A DNA stretch of 64,000 nucleotides from Nakaseomyces glabratus (Eukaryota; Ascomycota; Saccharomycetes; Saccharomycetales; Saccharomycetaceae): positions 1,054,001 to 1,118,000 of the forward strand of contig NC_088963.1 of the NCBI RefSeq assembly GCF_010111755.1, given 5' to 3'. Position 1 is the stretch's first letter. Every line of letters starts with the position of its first letter. Shown here piece by piece: positions 47,843-57,316 of the stretch. The notes below the pieces were generated by a model. It was not told where the DNA came from. It worked only from the letters and a program-made list of their open reading frames with translations, and did no database searches. Made by a program: the position numbers and the translations under genes.

Positions 47843-48916
47843 ATGGACTCCAAAATAATAAAAAATTACCTTTTACCTAAAGCAATATACAAGCCTGGAA
47901 ACAAGATCGGTGCAACAATATTCAATGATAATAGAACAATTAACAATAAGCTTCCTTTGAGTCTCGAGAAAAATGCAAACTCTCTGAATATAATGGATAA
48001 TACTAACGTCTTAAAATCAGTATTGAAAAATTATAAATGCAATAAATCACTGCCTTACTCTAGCTTAATTGACAAAGAAAATATTAGCAATGAGAGCAGT
48101 CAGATTCATATAGCTAAGGAAAATTCAGAGGTCGACTTGTGTAACACTACGCTCGATAATGCTTATGAATATTTATTGAAATTAGATGAAGATACATATC
48201 TGCCAGACACTATTCTTAATGAATACAGCAGTTTAAGACAAACAAGAGACTTATTATTAAATTGGGTAATTAAAATCCATCAAAATCTGAAGCTAGAAAA
48301 TGAAACGCTGTATATGACCATTGACTTAATTGACAAATTCTTGATAAAGAAGAAATTGCCCATCGAGAAATTCCAATTGCTTGGTTTGACATGTTTATAT
48401 ATAGCTTCAAAATATGAAGAAGTACTACCACCAAGCATATTCCAGTTTGCACTTGAATCCAATGGTATTTTCGATTCTGAAGAAATAAAGGAGTCTGAAT
48501 TTAACATCTTAGAAACATTAAACTTTAAAATAGGTTATCCAAGCCCCATAGTTTTACTCGACAGACAGTTGGATGGCTACTTAAACTATAATGAAATGAA
48601 ATTCATGTCACTTTATCTACTAGAGATAACGTTTGTGGATTTTAGGTTCCTGAGCTATCGAATGAGTATGAGAACAAAAGCAGCTGCTTTGATAACTTTG
48701 AAAATGTATAATCATTCCATTAAAGATTTGAAGACTCGGTTTCAAAAAGAGGGACTGATGCAAACGATTGAAAAAATATGCAGATATATTTTACAATATT
48801 TGCTTGAGCCAACTATTCATACTGAGCTTCAAAGAAAGTACTCACAATTAGCTTCTTATAATGTAGCAGATAGAGCAACAAAATATGTGAAGTGTTTAAT
48901 TAAAAAGTATGCTTAA
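47843..48916 (+). CDS. Divergent B-type cyclin, CLB5/CLB6 position
   Basis: A 357-residue cyclin with two cyclin folds: the N-terminal box at about 125-250 and the C-terminal fold at about 255-345. The KYEE cluster is kept (ASKYEEVLPPS). The usual MRAIL-V-DW helix reads TRDLLLNW, so the hydrophobic docking patch is altered. Two KEN sequences, candidate APC/C degrons, lie at about 78-80 and 92-94. It is convergent with a CLB1/2-like gene, exactly as CLB2-CLB5 (YPR119W-YPR120C) and CLB1-CLB6 (YGR108W-YGR109C), which places it as CLB5/CLB6. I chose the ATG at 47843 (MDSKII); earlier in-frame ATGs would add a non-conserved hydrophobic leader. Confidence 0.82.
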   Translation: MDSKIIKNYLLPKAIYKPGNKIGATIFNDNRTINNKLPLSLEKNANSLNIMDNTNVLKSVLKNYKCNKSLPYSSLIDKENISNESSQIHIAKENSEVDLCNTTLDNAYEYLLKLDEDTYLPDTILNEYSSLRQTRDLLLNWVIKIHQNLKLENETLYMTIDLIDKFLIKKKLPIEKFQLLGLTCLYIASKYEEVLPPSIFQFALESNGIFDSEEIKESEFNILETLNFKIGYPSPIVLLDRQLDGYLNYNEMKFMSLYLLEITFVDFRFLSYRMSMRTKAAALITLKMYNHSIKDLKTRFQKEGLMQTIEKICRYILQYLLEPTIHTELQRKYSQLASYNVADRATKYVKCLIKKYA

Positions 48917-49095
48917 TGCCAACAACAATATCTATACTTGTTACCAACTCCCATAAACCGCCATGACTTCTACTTTAAGGACTGAAATATGATGTATGGC
49001 TAATATATGATTTAATGCAGGATTGAGAATTATATTATTATTTATGAAGTAAAGAACAAATGCAAAAGTACGAGTTTATGCGAAGGAAGAAATGT
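48917..49095. other. Convergent 3' region of the cyclin pair
   Basis: A 179-bp AT-rich gap between the two convergent cyclin genes. Nothing is recognised. Confidence 0.4.
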
Positions 49096-50097
49096 CTAAA
49101 TGTAATTCAGACACCAGTCCTGAACTCTGAAGAACATACCATGGTATGTGTTGGCCTTGTATTTGGCAAGTAAAGACTTTGTGGAGTTAGATGGCTGTTT
49201 AAATTCATCAATTAACACATTAAGGCTGTCGTTAAATTTGGGGTCATTATTTGGATTTATACCACCACTATATTCAGTATGTGTCGCTGACCAGGTTGTT
49301 AAAATACCCTCATTGTGGTTGCTGCTTTCATCGTTACAGATGCGCTTTGATAAATAAATTGCCATAGCGCTGAGAAATGAAGGCTTGTAGTTAACAAAAT
49401 AATGTGTGCACATAATAAACTCAAGTACAAACTTGGCGATATCCCTTAGTTCATAATTGTAGTCATCAATCTGTGACAGTCTTCTCAAGAAATTTAGCGG
49501 GTTTGGCCAATTGATATTAAATCTCAAGGTTTCAAGAATATTGAATTCGGCCTCTCTGATATCCTCCACAGTGGCAGCACCATCAGTAATATATGCGAAA
49601 TTAGCTATCTTTGGTAACTTAACCTCTTCATATTTACATGCAATGAATAATGACGTTACAGCTACCAATTGCAGCTTTGATACGGATACTTTTGTAGAAG
49701 ATAAGACTCTATCGAGAATGTTAATGGCTAAAAGTAATGTTTCCGGTAAACATTTGAAATTCCTATGCACATCTACCAGCCAATCCACTAGAATGGCTCT
49801 CATATTAGCACGAATGTGGTACTCAGACTTTTCATCCAACAAATAGTTATGCGAAGGAATTGTATCTTCTTCTGATTTGAACAAGTTTTTGAATATATCA
49901 GTAGAGTACTCAGGAACAGTTGCTACATCTCTTATAGCCACTTGATCCACAACTTTCACTTTTTTTGCAGGGGTTTCCTCACCATCATATACCTCCAGTT
50001 TTCTCTTACTAGAACTTATGGTGACAGGCTGTGACAGTACGTTGCTGGCTCTGACTTCCGCCAATGGAACTCTTTCTACCCTTTTATCCATATCCAT
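49096..50097 (-). CDS. G2/M B-type cyclin, CLB1/CLB2 type
   Basis: A 333-residue mitotic cyclin that activates Cdk1. The N-terminal tail is short (about 85 residues) and carries a destruction-box-like RVPLAEV (residues 9-15) and a basic AKKVKVV stretch. The N-terminal cyclin box has the canonical MRAILVDWLVDVH, ETLLLAINILDR and CKYEEVKLP, and the C-terminal fold follows. Clb1/Clb2 of S. cerevisiae are about 471-491 residues, so this protein lacks most of the usual N-terminal regulatory region. The start is the ATG at 50097. Convergence with the CLB5/6-like gene matches both S. cerevisiae pairs. Which duplicate it represents is unresolved. Confidence 0.9.
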   Translation of the reverse strand: MDMDKRVERVPLAEVRASNVLSQPVTISSSKRKLEVYDGEETPAKKVKVVDQVAIRDVATVPEYSTDIFKNLFKSEEDTIPSHNYLLDEKSEYHIRANMRAILVDWLVDVHRNFKCLPETLLLAINILDRVLSSTKVSVSKLQLVAVTSLFIACKYEEVKLPKIANFAYITDGAATVEDIREAEFNILETLRFNINWPNPLNFLRRLSQIDDYNYELRDIAKFVLEFIMCTHYFVNYKPSFLSAMAIYLSKRICNDESSNHNEGILTTWSATHTEYSGGINPNNDPKFNDSLNVLIDEFKQPSNSTKSLLAKYKANTYHGMFFRVQDWCLNYI

Positions 50098-51051
50098 CCG
50101 AGTATCTTCACACTAACCCTTAGCTTTCTGCTCTCTATTTTAATAGTCTCAGAATCTCAAATATAAAGCCACTCTATACCAAATCTTTAACTATAATTAA
50201 TGAATTGTATAATATATAGTATATAATATATATGGTGTAAATGTAAACCAATAGACGGTTTATCTGAATTTGGTGCTCATGCCCATCGCACATAAGAAAA
50301 TAATTTGGTGTGACATCCAAATTTAGGGCTTTATTTTTTCTTAAGGCAAGACTCGACTATTGCTTGCAAGACGCGGGCGTCTTTCGAATTATACGGTCCC
50401 CTTTCGATCACCACTCCAAACAATACAAGCTCATCGCCAAAAAGTCTTTCAACGGGACCCAGCAACGTTAACTCGATACGTGTATACCCTAACTAGGGCA
50501 TGCACATATTCTCGACCAGAAAGCCCTTGAAGACAATTATATGACGTAATCCCCACAGGAAACCAGTTTGGAAGTATATTTTTGGTGGTGTTTTAACTCA
50601 GAAACATGCGCAGCGACCAGCTCACAAGAACTTTATTGCAATTTACGCCTTTCGAATGTTCTGTGCATATTTCGCGAAAATGCATTTTGGTGGATACCGA
50701 GGGGCACAGACCATACCGTAGCAATTGCTGCTTGCAAGATAGATGAAATTGCTGGTCAAGATCTTGTGAATGGTTCCTGCGGTGTTTGTTAGGTGGCATT
50801 CAACCTTTTGGTATTTCGAGTTCTCGAGAATAAATTTGGTGCAGTATGTTCTGAGACAAGGTGGATGGTGGGTGGTCGAAGGAATGGGACACCAAACCAG
50901 CTAGGCTGGCCTTACTGGGTTAGGGTTTGTTCGAAACTGGACCACAGCATGGAGGAAAAACCCTAATGATTTGTGGTTTCATTCTGCTTGGACGTCAACT
51001 AAAATGGTATATTGGCAATATTGTTTGTTTGATTATTCTATAGAGCTGTGG
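50098..51051. other. Large unexplained intergenic region upstream of the mitotic cyclin
   Basis: A 954-bp region. The part near the cyclin is AT-rich (a TATA-like run around 50210-50232). From about 50350 to 51000 the sequence is complex and less AT-rich than usual intergenic DNA, with CCTAACTAGG at 50488-50497 (a CC-N6-GG Mcm1-like word). Frames at 50568-50792 (+) and 50593-50799 (-) overlap each other and show no family features. The complex part could hold an upstream control region or an unrecognised RNA gene. I could not identify a tRNA, snoRNA box set or snRNA. Confidence 0.45.
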
Positions 51052-51708
51052 TTATAAGTGGTGAGGTGAGTCGGGCTTTGGAAATGGGTAAGTGCACTCG
51101 TCAGCGTCCGACTTACCAAGTATTTTAGGGCGTCTGATGGAGCGTGGAGGTGCTTTTGCTACTTTTGCGGGTTCGGCTGCGGCGTTTGGGATCGTCTGAG
51201 TCACCAGGATGTTGTATCTTTCCTTGAAATAGTTTGTGAGTGCTTTGTTGAAGGCTTGCTCAACGTCCATAAAACAACTTTCCATCTCCGCTTCTGTCTG
51301 CTGTGCTGTGGCGTTACGAGCGGCAAAGTATGATTTATCAATGAACTTTCGGTACTCATGGTCATATTTGTTCGCGGCTCGGAGGTCTAGCTCATCACTC
51401 AGCAATGTCCTTTTTGCCGAGTCAATTGCCTCCTTTTGTCTCTTTCTTTTGGCCTTGAATTTTGATTTCAAGTTCTTGAAAGGCTGAAATTTAAAGCCGC
51501 TAGCCCTTTCTTTGGTCTTTATATCGTCAATTTCCTGCTGTAAAAAAATTGTATCAACCTTAGTGACTTTACCACCTTCCATGGGGCCAATTATCTTGGC
51601 TACATCGTCTTCAATCGACGAAGTAGTCTGAGACCCTTGACTATCCACCCTGAATGAGGGCTGCGTCAGGGCAGTGCCAGCACTATCTCTTGCTTGATTA
51701 GTGTCCAT
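51052..51708 (-). CDS. Unrecognised basic protein, 218 residues
   Basis: A 218-residue frame starting at the ATG at 51708 that I do not recognise. The first 55 residues are polar (S, T, Q, D). A lysine/arginine-rich helical segment (about 79-95, FKNLKSKFKAKRKRQKE) looks like a nuclear localisation or nucleic-acid-binding stretch. A predicted helical region follows (about 96-170) with several aromatic residues, including YDHEYRKFIDKSYF and FNKALTNYFKERYN. A proline/arginine-rich tail (APPRSIRRPK) ends the protein. There is no membrane segment or signal peptide. It lies between the CLB pair and SSS1. The length, ATG start and balanced composition support a real gene; the function is unknown. 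Confidence 0.7.
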   Translation of the reverse strand: MDTNQARDSAGTALTQPSFRVDSQGSQTTSSIEDDVAKIIGPMEGGKVTKVDTIFLQQEIDDIKTKERASGFKFQPFKNLKSKFKAKRKRQKEAIDSAKRTLLSDELDLRAANKYDHEYRKFIDKSYFAARNATAQQTEAEMESCFMDVEQAFNKALTNYFKERYNILVTQTIPNAAAEPAKVAKAPPRSIRRPKILGKSDADECTYPFPKPDSPHHL

Positions 51709-52118
51709 GACTGAAATACTTTTCTTGTGTTAATACGTGCCATAGCTGTGTAATACAGCCATGTGTGATTGATAATGCCTCTATTCACATCAATTATATA
51801 TGCAAACCATGTAACACAAAGAACCTCTTGTAAAATAATAGTTTCAAGTCCAGTAAGCGACAAGCTAGCGCATCTTTTGACATCGTTATACCAGTGTTTC
51901 AAGTACTCTGAAGAGTTTCAGCCTTGTATCACAATCACGGGCAACTTATAACAAATTTTTGTATTATATTATTAGTATTTTGTATTTGCTTTCCTTTCAG
52001 AAATTATAGAATAGATAAAGTACATAATGGCTCATTCATATGAGCCAGGTCATAGTATCAATGCCAGAATGCATGTTGTATATGTAGAGGTTCCTGTAAC
52101 ATTCATTTCTTCACATCC
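51709..52118. other. Gap between the unrecognised gene and SSS1
   Basis: A 410-bp region that includes the promoter of the 218-residue gene and the SSS1 3' end. Short frames (60-78 codons) have no family features. Nothing else is recognised. Confidence 0.4.
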
Positions 52119-52337
52119 TCAAACAATGACATATCTGATTGGAATGTGGATCAATTTGATTGCGTAACCAATAACACCAACAGCAACAAAACCAATACCA
52201 ACAGCCTTGACAATCTTAGTGTACTCCTTCAAGTCTGGCTTCTTACACTTGGACAAGAATTGACTTCCTTCCTTGACAAACTCCATTGGAGCGTCCAAGA
52301 TTTGCTCCTTGTTCTCACCTTTTTCGTTCTTAGCCAT
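52119..52337 (-). CDS. SSS1: Sec61 translocon gamma subunit Sss1
   Basis: A 72-residue tail-anchored protein matching Sss1 (YDR086C, 80 residues), the SecE/Sec61-gamma clamp of the ER translocon. The amphipathic helix EFVKEGSQFLSKCKKPDLKEY and the membrane segment IVKAVGIGFVAVGVIGYAIKL are nearly identical to the yeast protein, ending IPIRYVIV. The N-terminal charged leader is a few residues shorter. The start is the ATG at 52337. Adjacency to RRP1 reproduces YDR086C-YDR087C. Confidence 0.96.
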   Translation of the reverse strand: MAKNEKGENKEQILDAPMEFVKEGSQFLSKCKKPDLKEYTKIVKAVGIGFVAVGVIGYAIKLIHIPIRYVIV

Positions 52338-52664
52338 TATGTTCTTATCAGTTGCTGTCGTACTTACTTGTGCAAAGTTAGAAAGCCTGCATAGCAGTTG
52401 AACATGCTTCTTTATATAGTACTAGGAAGTAAATCCTTTTCTATTGCCTTCTGTTGCTGCTGCCCCCAGTTTGACAGCACATCGTTGTCAGAAAATCCGA
52501 GTGTGCTGGCATCGTTTTCAGTGATGACAATAACGTTCTGTGTTCAATAATATAGTACTAATACGCTTTCTATTCTATGATACAGTTTTTATATATGATC
52601 TATGCAGAGGTTTTATATATGTATTTTTTTTTTATGTGAGCGATGGTGATAGCCATTTTTTTTT
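52338..52664. promoter_or_regulatory. RRP1 3' end and SSS1 promoter
   Basis: A 327-bp region with a TATA-like TTTATATAGTA near 52411-52421, upstream of SSS1, and T-runs near the RRP1 stop. No specific regulator site is recognised. Confidence 0.4.
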
Positions 52665-53477
52665 CTAAAATCCTTTCCATTCTTCTTCAGATTGGGCCTC
52701 TTTCTCCTCTTCGGTTTGTTTCTTTTCGACAATGCCCCATTGTGCGAGTCTCTTGTCGGTGAGCACTTCCTTCTTTATCTTGTCTCTTAGGATTTTGCTG
52801 TTATCGTAGTTCTTCAGCAAGTTGCGCAGTATATCTAGCACTTGGTCCAATGGCGAGCCAGAGACAAACTCCTTCATTATTTCCAGCTTCTTGTCCTCCT
52901 CAAGCTCTTCTTCCTCGTCTTCCAACGCCAGACGCTCCCATTCATCCAACATGATATCCATCACATGGATTGGTATACCGTTGTACACCTTAGGGTCACC
53001 ACTTAACGGGATGGCGCCCAGAACTCGCTCCAGATACTTGGCAACAAGCGGCGCATGCCATTGCCTCATCTGCAGGTACTTGAACTGGTTAAACAGCGCA
53101 CGACGGATCAGCAGCAGGTACTTGTCCAGCCTGAACCTGTCGATCCCCAGCCACTCAAGACACATGATCCTCCAGAACGCCTTGCTGAACCGCACGAACG
53201 CCTTGTCATTGACAGTAAGCTCCTCCGCACCGCTATCGCGCTCGTCAAAGAACCGTACGTGCAGCGCACCAAGCGTAGAGGCCAACCGCTGCTGTGGACG
53301 AGGACGGTCACAGAACCACATCGCATAGTAAAGACCCTTCCATAGCTTATCAAACTGAACTTGCTTCGACTTCTTGAACTGCGCACTCACAATAAACTGC
53401 TCCAGCGTCTCCAACGCCTTCTCCCTAACAACCCTGTTGTTAGAAGCCAACTGCTTCACAAATTTAGAAGTTTCCAT
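52665..53477 (-). CDS. RRP1: 60S ribosome biogenesis protein Rrp1 (Nop52 family)
   Basis: A 270-residue nucleolar protein matching Rrp1 (YDR087C, 278 residues), needed for processing of 27S pre-rRNA into 25S and 5.8S. The Nop52 domain spans nearly the whole chain, with FVKQLASNNRVVREKALETL at the start and FDKLWKGLYYAMWFCDRPRPQQ as a strong family block. An acidic stretch (EDEEEELEEDKK) lies at about residue 190. The start is the ATG at 53477. The upstream PAC pair and RRPE fit co-regulation with ribosome assembly genes. The 5' half is GC-rich. Confidence 0.95.
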   Translation of the reverse strand: METSKFVKQLASNNRVVREKALETLEQFIVSAQFKKSKQVQFDKLWKGLYYAMWFCDRPRPQQRLASTLGALHVRFFDERDSGAEELTVNDKAFVRFSKAFWRIMCLEWLGIDRFRLDKYLLLIRRALFNQFKYLQMRQWHAPLVAKYLERVLGAIPLSGDPKVYNGIPIHVMDIMLDEWERLALEDEEEELEEDKKLEIMKEFVSGSPLDQVLDILRNLLKNYDNSKILRDKIKKEVLTDKRLAQWGIVEKKQTEEEKEAQSEEEWKGF

Positions 53478-53549
53478 CTTGTACTCGTCCTTCTATAACA
53501 GCGTCTACAAACACTAGTAACTGCTTTGAAACTGGCTACTACTGTTATA

Positions 53550-53620
53550 AGCTCATCGATGCGATGAGCTCAGAAATAATTTTTCAGAAATTAAAAAAAA
53601 AAAGAGATTGAAAATTTTAA
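53550..53620. promoter_or_regulatory. Inverted PAC pair and RRPE upstream of RRP1
   Basis: AGCTCATCG (53550-53558) and GCGATGAGCT (53561-53570) form a near-palindromic pair of PAC motifs. AATTTTTCAG (about 53577-53586) and GAAAATTTTAA (about 53610-53620) are RRPE-type words. Confidence 0.8.
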
Positions 53621-53731
53621 TGGTCTAAAGCAAAAATACACAGAAACAGCCGTAGAAATAACGATGAAAAAGTTCAATATCCAAGGCAAACTGGGAATTT
53701 TGGTTTTAGCAGGCCAACAAAAAAAAGTATT

Positions 53732-53804
53732 CTTCCCCGCCAGGACTCGAACCTGGAATCTTCTGGTTCGTAGCCAGACGCCGTGACCATTGGGCCACGA
53801 GGAA
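53732..53804 (-). tRNA. tR(ACG): tRNA-Arg(ACG)
   Basis: A 73-nt cloverleaf without intron. The acceptor stem TTCCTCG pairs with CGGGGAA, with a G discriminator. The anticodon arm reads TCTGG-CTACGAA-CCAGA, giving anticodon ACG (read as ICG). The T arm is CCAGG-TTCGAGT-CCTGG. A run of T residues about 6-13 nt past the 3' end on this strand (53719-53726) is the Pol III terminator. The gene lies between RRP1 and MAK21. Confidence 0.97.
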
Positions 53805-53876
53805 CAAGAATTCGTTGAATGTGGAAGTGGCGAAGTGTTGCTATACCGAGTAGTTGTTTTTCCTTCATTATAATTG

Positions 53877-53957
53877 CGGGTAAGTTTTGAAAAATTTTTC
53901 TAGTCGAAAACGCTAACTCTAAAATTTGCGATGAGCTTTAAAAAGTGAGCTCATCGC
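53877..53957. promoter_or_regulatory. Reb1, RRPE and PAC motifs upstream of MAK21
   Basis: CGGGTAA (53877-53883) is a Reb1 core on the minus strand. TGAAAAATTTTTC (53888-53900) is a strong palindromic RRPE. GCGATGAGCT (53928-53937) and AGCTCATCGC (53948-53957) are two PAC motifs in opposite orientation. The set lies 70-150 bp before the MAK21 ATG. Confidence 0.85.
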
Positions 53958-54029
53958 ATGTAATGTATAAGGTGCGGAAAGTGGATGGAGAGTGGAGTGA
54001 GCTAGCGAGGTCTTGTTATAAAATATCCA

Positions 54030-57002
54030 ATGGCTAAAGGGTTTTCGCTGAAGGATCAAGTTGCGTCCAAGATTGGGCAGCAGAAGAAGAAGCACGACAA
54101 GAAGCAGGAGAAGAACGGGAGCAAAGAGACCGATGAGGTGTTGAAGAGAGAAGCATTGGAGCTTGGTGCTAGTGAGAAGGATCTTGATCTGATCAAAGAT
54201 GTTGATGTTGATGAGAATGATGATGAGGTGTTGATCCTGGATGCTGAAGACGGCGATGACGGTGAGCTAGGTTCCGAGTTGAAGAGTTTCATTGGGAAGC
54301 TGGGTTTGGATAAGCATGCTGTGCCAGATGCCAAGGAGGAAGTGGCTGAAGAAGCTCAGGAAAACGATGAAGATGACGACGAAGACGAAGAAAATGACGA
54401 TGAAGAAGAGCTTAGTTCTGAATCAGAAGAGGAAGGACAAGACAGCGAGCCAGAAGAGCCAAAAGAAAAGAAAGACAGCGGATTCATCTCACAAACCACT
54501 ATAATTTCATCTGATAAGTTAATTGTGCCTTATGATGTACCTTGGTATCAAGTACCATTGGACCCTCAACTGAAACAGAATGTTCTGGATAGTCAAAATG
54601 AAGAACCATTGACCAAAGAACAGATCACTACTTTATTCAACAGAGGTAAAGAGACCTTAGAGGCCGATAACCAGACCTACTATGACGAATTTACCAAGGA
54701 TTCCTCTCAGAGAAAGTTTATGTCTCAAATTCTGTCAGATGGTACACTGAGCGATAAAATTTCAGCCCTAACTTTGCTGATACAGGATTCACCACTCCAC
54801 AACATGAAGTCCCTAGATATGCTTCTATCTTTTTGCAGTAAAAAATCCAGGAATTCTGCTTTGCAGAGTTTGAATGCACTAAAGGATTTGCTCTTGAGCG
54901 GTTTACTACCTAACAGAAAATTAAGATACTTTAAAAACCAACCAGGTCTATCGATGATGTTGAACAAGCGGACTTTGGCTATCTTCTATTTTGAGGATTA
55001 CCTAAAGAAGCTTTTCTTCAAAATTTTAGAGACATTAGAACTGCTGTCTCATGACCCTATCATTCACGTGAGAATGCAAGTTTTGACTCATATATTCGAT
55101 TTCCTGATCAAACAGCCAGAACAGGAATTCAACTTATTAAGACTGGGTGTTAATAAATTAGGTGATATCGACTCAAAAGTCTCTTCGAAGTCTTCATATT
55201 TGCTACTGAAATTACAACAAGAGCACCCAAATATGAAATCTATTATTATTGATGCAATTGTTGACATAGCTCTTCGTCCAAACGCTGACTATCACGCTAC
55301 CTACTACTCAACCATCACCCTAAATCAAACCATTCTAACAAGAACTGAAGATGAAATAGCCAACAAGCTAATCAAGACATACTTTACTTTGTTTGAGAAG
55401 TTCCTAATAAGTACTGAAAAGGACAATAAAGATGATGGTCCCGAAAAGACCAAGAAGAGTTATGAAAACAAGCGTAAGAAAAACTTCAAAAGAGGTAAAA
55501 AGGGTGGTAAGTCTGTTAAGGAAGACGTTACCGAATCAGAAGTCATTAAGGAAAAGAATTCCAAGCTTTTCAGTTCATTATTGACTGGTATAAACAGAGC
55601 GTTCCCATTTGCACAACTTTCGGCATCTGTTTACGAAACTCATTTGGAGACCCTATACAAGATCACCCACTCCTCGAACTTCAATACATCTGTCCAAGCT
55701 CTTGTCCTCATTAACCAAGTGACTGTTAAAGCCAAATTAAACAACGATAGATACTATAGAACCTTATATGAAAGTTTACTAGATCCAAGACTGGTTAACT
55801 CCTCAAAGCAAGGTATTTACCTGAACTTGCTTTATAAATCGTTGAAACAAGATGCAAGTAATATTTCAAGAGTAGAAGCTTTTGTAAAGAGAATTTTACA
55901 AGTATCCTCTCACTGGGTTAACATCGGTACTATTGTGGGTTTCTTTTTCCTACTGATCCAATTGGTCCAAATCGTTCCTCACATTCAGAACCTTTTGACC
56001 AATACACCAGTCGATCAAGAATATCAAGCCGATGAAGCTGATGAGGATAGCTCAGAGAAGGCTCATGTTCGTCAATATGATTCACGTAAGAGAGATCCAA
56101 AGTTTGCGAATGCAGATGTATCTTCTCTATGGGAAATAGCAAACTTCACAGATCATTACCATCCTACTGTCAAAGCATACGCAGAGGCTTTTGTAAATGG
56201 TAAGTACAAAGAAGTTTCGAAACCAGACTTAGGTCTATACACCCTTACACATTTCTTGGATAGATTTGTCTATAGAAATGCTAAACAAAAACCACTTTCT
56301 AGAGGTTCATCCATTATGCAACCTTTATTTGGTGGTGCACAAACACGCGAATCTTTGTTGGTTAAAGCATCTGATATGGTACGTAATATCGGCCCTGTCA
56401 ATACCAAAAACTGGATTGATAGCAAGGTAGAGGAGATTAAGCCAGAAGACCGTTTCTTCTACCAATATTTCACTTCAAAGAAGACTGCGATCAAGTCTGA
56501 TAAGAAGGAAGCTCAACCTAAAGAAGAAGATGAAGAGATGGATGAGGATGAGATCTGGAATGCTTTGGTCAAGTCCAGACCAGATGTTGAAGATGATAGT
56601 GATGATAGCGTAGGTTTCAGCGATGAAGACTTCGGTGATATGAGTGATATGAGTGATGATGAAGATCAAGATGTTGCCCCATCAGATGATGACGACGAGG
56701 AAGACTCTGACTCAAATGATGTCAACATTGATGAAGATATTTTCTACAGCTTCAATGATGATGGAGAAGGTAAAGAACAAGAAGACGAAGATGAAAACGA
56801 GGACGACGATGAGGATGAAGACGAAGACGGTATTGATTCTGATACATTAAAGAGACTAAGAGAAGACGAGGTGTCCTCATCCGAAGAAGAAGAAGAAGAT
56901 AACAAAAAGAATAAAAAGCAGAAGAAGAGCAAGAAAAAATCGCTTCCTGTCTTTGCAGCTGCAGAAGATTACGCTAAATACCTTGAATCAGACAGCGAAT
57001 AA
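54030..57002 (+). CDS. MAK21: 60S ribosome biogenesis factor Mak21 (Noc1)
   Basis: A 990-residue protein matching Mak21/Noc1 (YDR060W, 1025 residues), which with Noc2 escorts early 60S precursors in the nucleolus. A basic N-terminus (KQEKNGSKE) precedes acidic tracts (about 60-145). The conserved CBF/Mak21 helical-repeat domain occupies the middle (about 250-760) with a K-rich insert at about 475-500. Long D/E-rich stretches run at about 830-960, and the chain ends in a basic patch and a conserved short tail ([16 protein letters not shown]). The start is the ATG at 54030. Confidence 0.95.
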   Translation: MAKGFSLKDQVASKIGQQKKKHDKKQEKNGSKETDEVLKREALELGASEKDLDLIKDVDVDENDDEVLILDAEDGDDGELGSELKSFIGKLGLDKHAVPDAKEEVAEEAQENDEDDDEDEENDDEEELSSESEEEGQDSEPEEPKEKKDSGFISQTTIISSDKLIVPYDVPWYQVPLDPQLKQNVLDSQNEEPLTKEQITTLFNRGKETLEADNQTYYDEFTKDSSQRKFMSQILSDGTLSDKISALTLLIQDSPLHNMKSLDMLLSFCSKKSRNSALQSLNALKDLLLSGLLPNRKLRYFKNQPGLSMMLNKRTLAIFYFEDYLKKLFFKILETLELLSHDPIIHVRMQVLTHIFDFLIKQPEQEFNLLRLGVNKLGDIDSKVSSKSSYLLLKLQQEHPNMKSIIIDAIVDIALRPNADYHATYYSTITLNQTILTRTEDEIANKLIKTYFTLFEKFLISTEKDNKDDGPEKTKKSYENKRKKNFKRGKKGGKSVKEDVTESEVIKEKNSKLFSSLLTGINRAFPFAQLSASVYETHLETLYKITHSSNFNTSVQALVLINQVTVKAKLNNDRYYRTLYESLLDPRLVNSSKQGIYLNLLYKSLKQDASNISRVEAFVKRILQVSSHWVNIGTIVGFFFLLIQLVQIVPHIQNLLTNTPVDQEYQADEADEDSSEKAHVRQYDSRKRDPKFANADVSSLWEIANFTDHYHPTVKAYAEAFVNGKYKEVSKPDLGLYTLTHFLDRFVYRNAKQKPLSRGSSIMQPLFGGAQTRESLLVKASDMVRNIGPVNTKNWIDSKVEEIKPEDRFFYQYFTSKKTAIKSDKKEAQPKEEDEEMDEDEIWNALVKSRPDVEDDSDDSVGFSDEDFGDMSDMSDDEDQDVAPSDDDDEEDSDSNDVNIDEDIFYSFNDDGEGKEQEDEDENEDDDEDEDEDGIDSDTLKRLREDEVSSSEEEEEDNKKNKKQKKSKKKSLPVFAAAEDYAKYLESDSE

Positions 57003-57316
57003 ACTGGCTAATGCTAAAATTCTTAAATTTCCTAATAAATCCATTTTACAGTTAAATTGATCATAATGTGCATCGAAACATTTAAATAGGCATTGTATAG
57101 TAATTAATATAAGCACTCTATTAATATCACGATATAGTTGATGAGTGAAGAACTGCATTGATGACCATAACATTAAATTTAAATCACTTTGTATATATAG
57201 GGGTTAAGTACCGCCACACATGATGATCTTTTTGTCTTTTACTTTGTATTATAAAACTAGTATGCCATCAAAGTTAAATTTAAATGCATTAAATAACATA
57301 ATAAATATTGCATATT
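57003..57316. other. Convergent 3' region, MAK21 / FSH2
   Basis: A 314-bp strongly AT-rich gap between two gene ends, with repeated TTTAAAT words. Nothing else is recognised. Confidence 0.4.

Noticed and set aside
50568..50799. Two overlapping opposite-strand frames upstream of the mitotic cyclin
   Set aside because: They overlap each other, have no family features, and cannot both be coding. The interval is reported as an unexplained gap instead.
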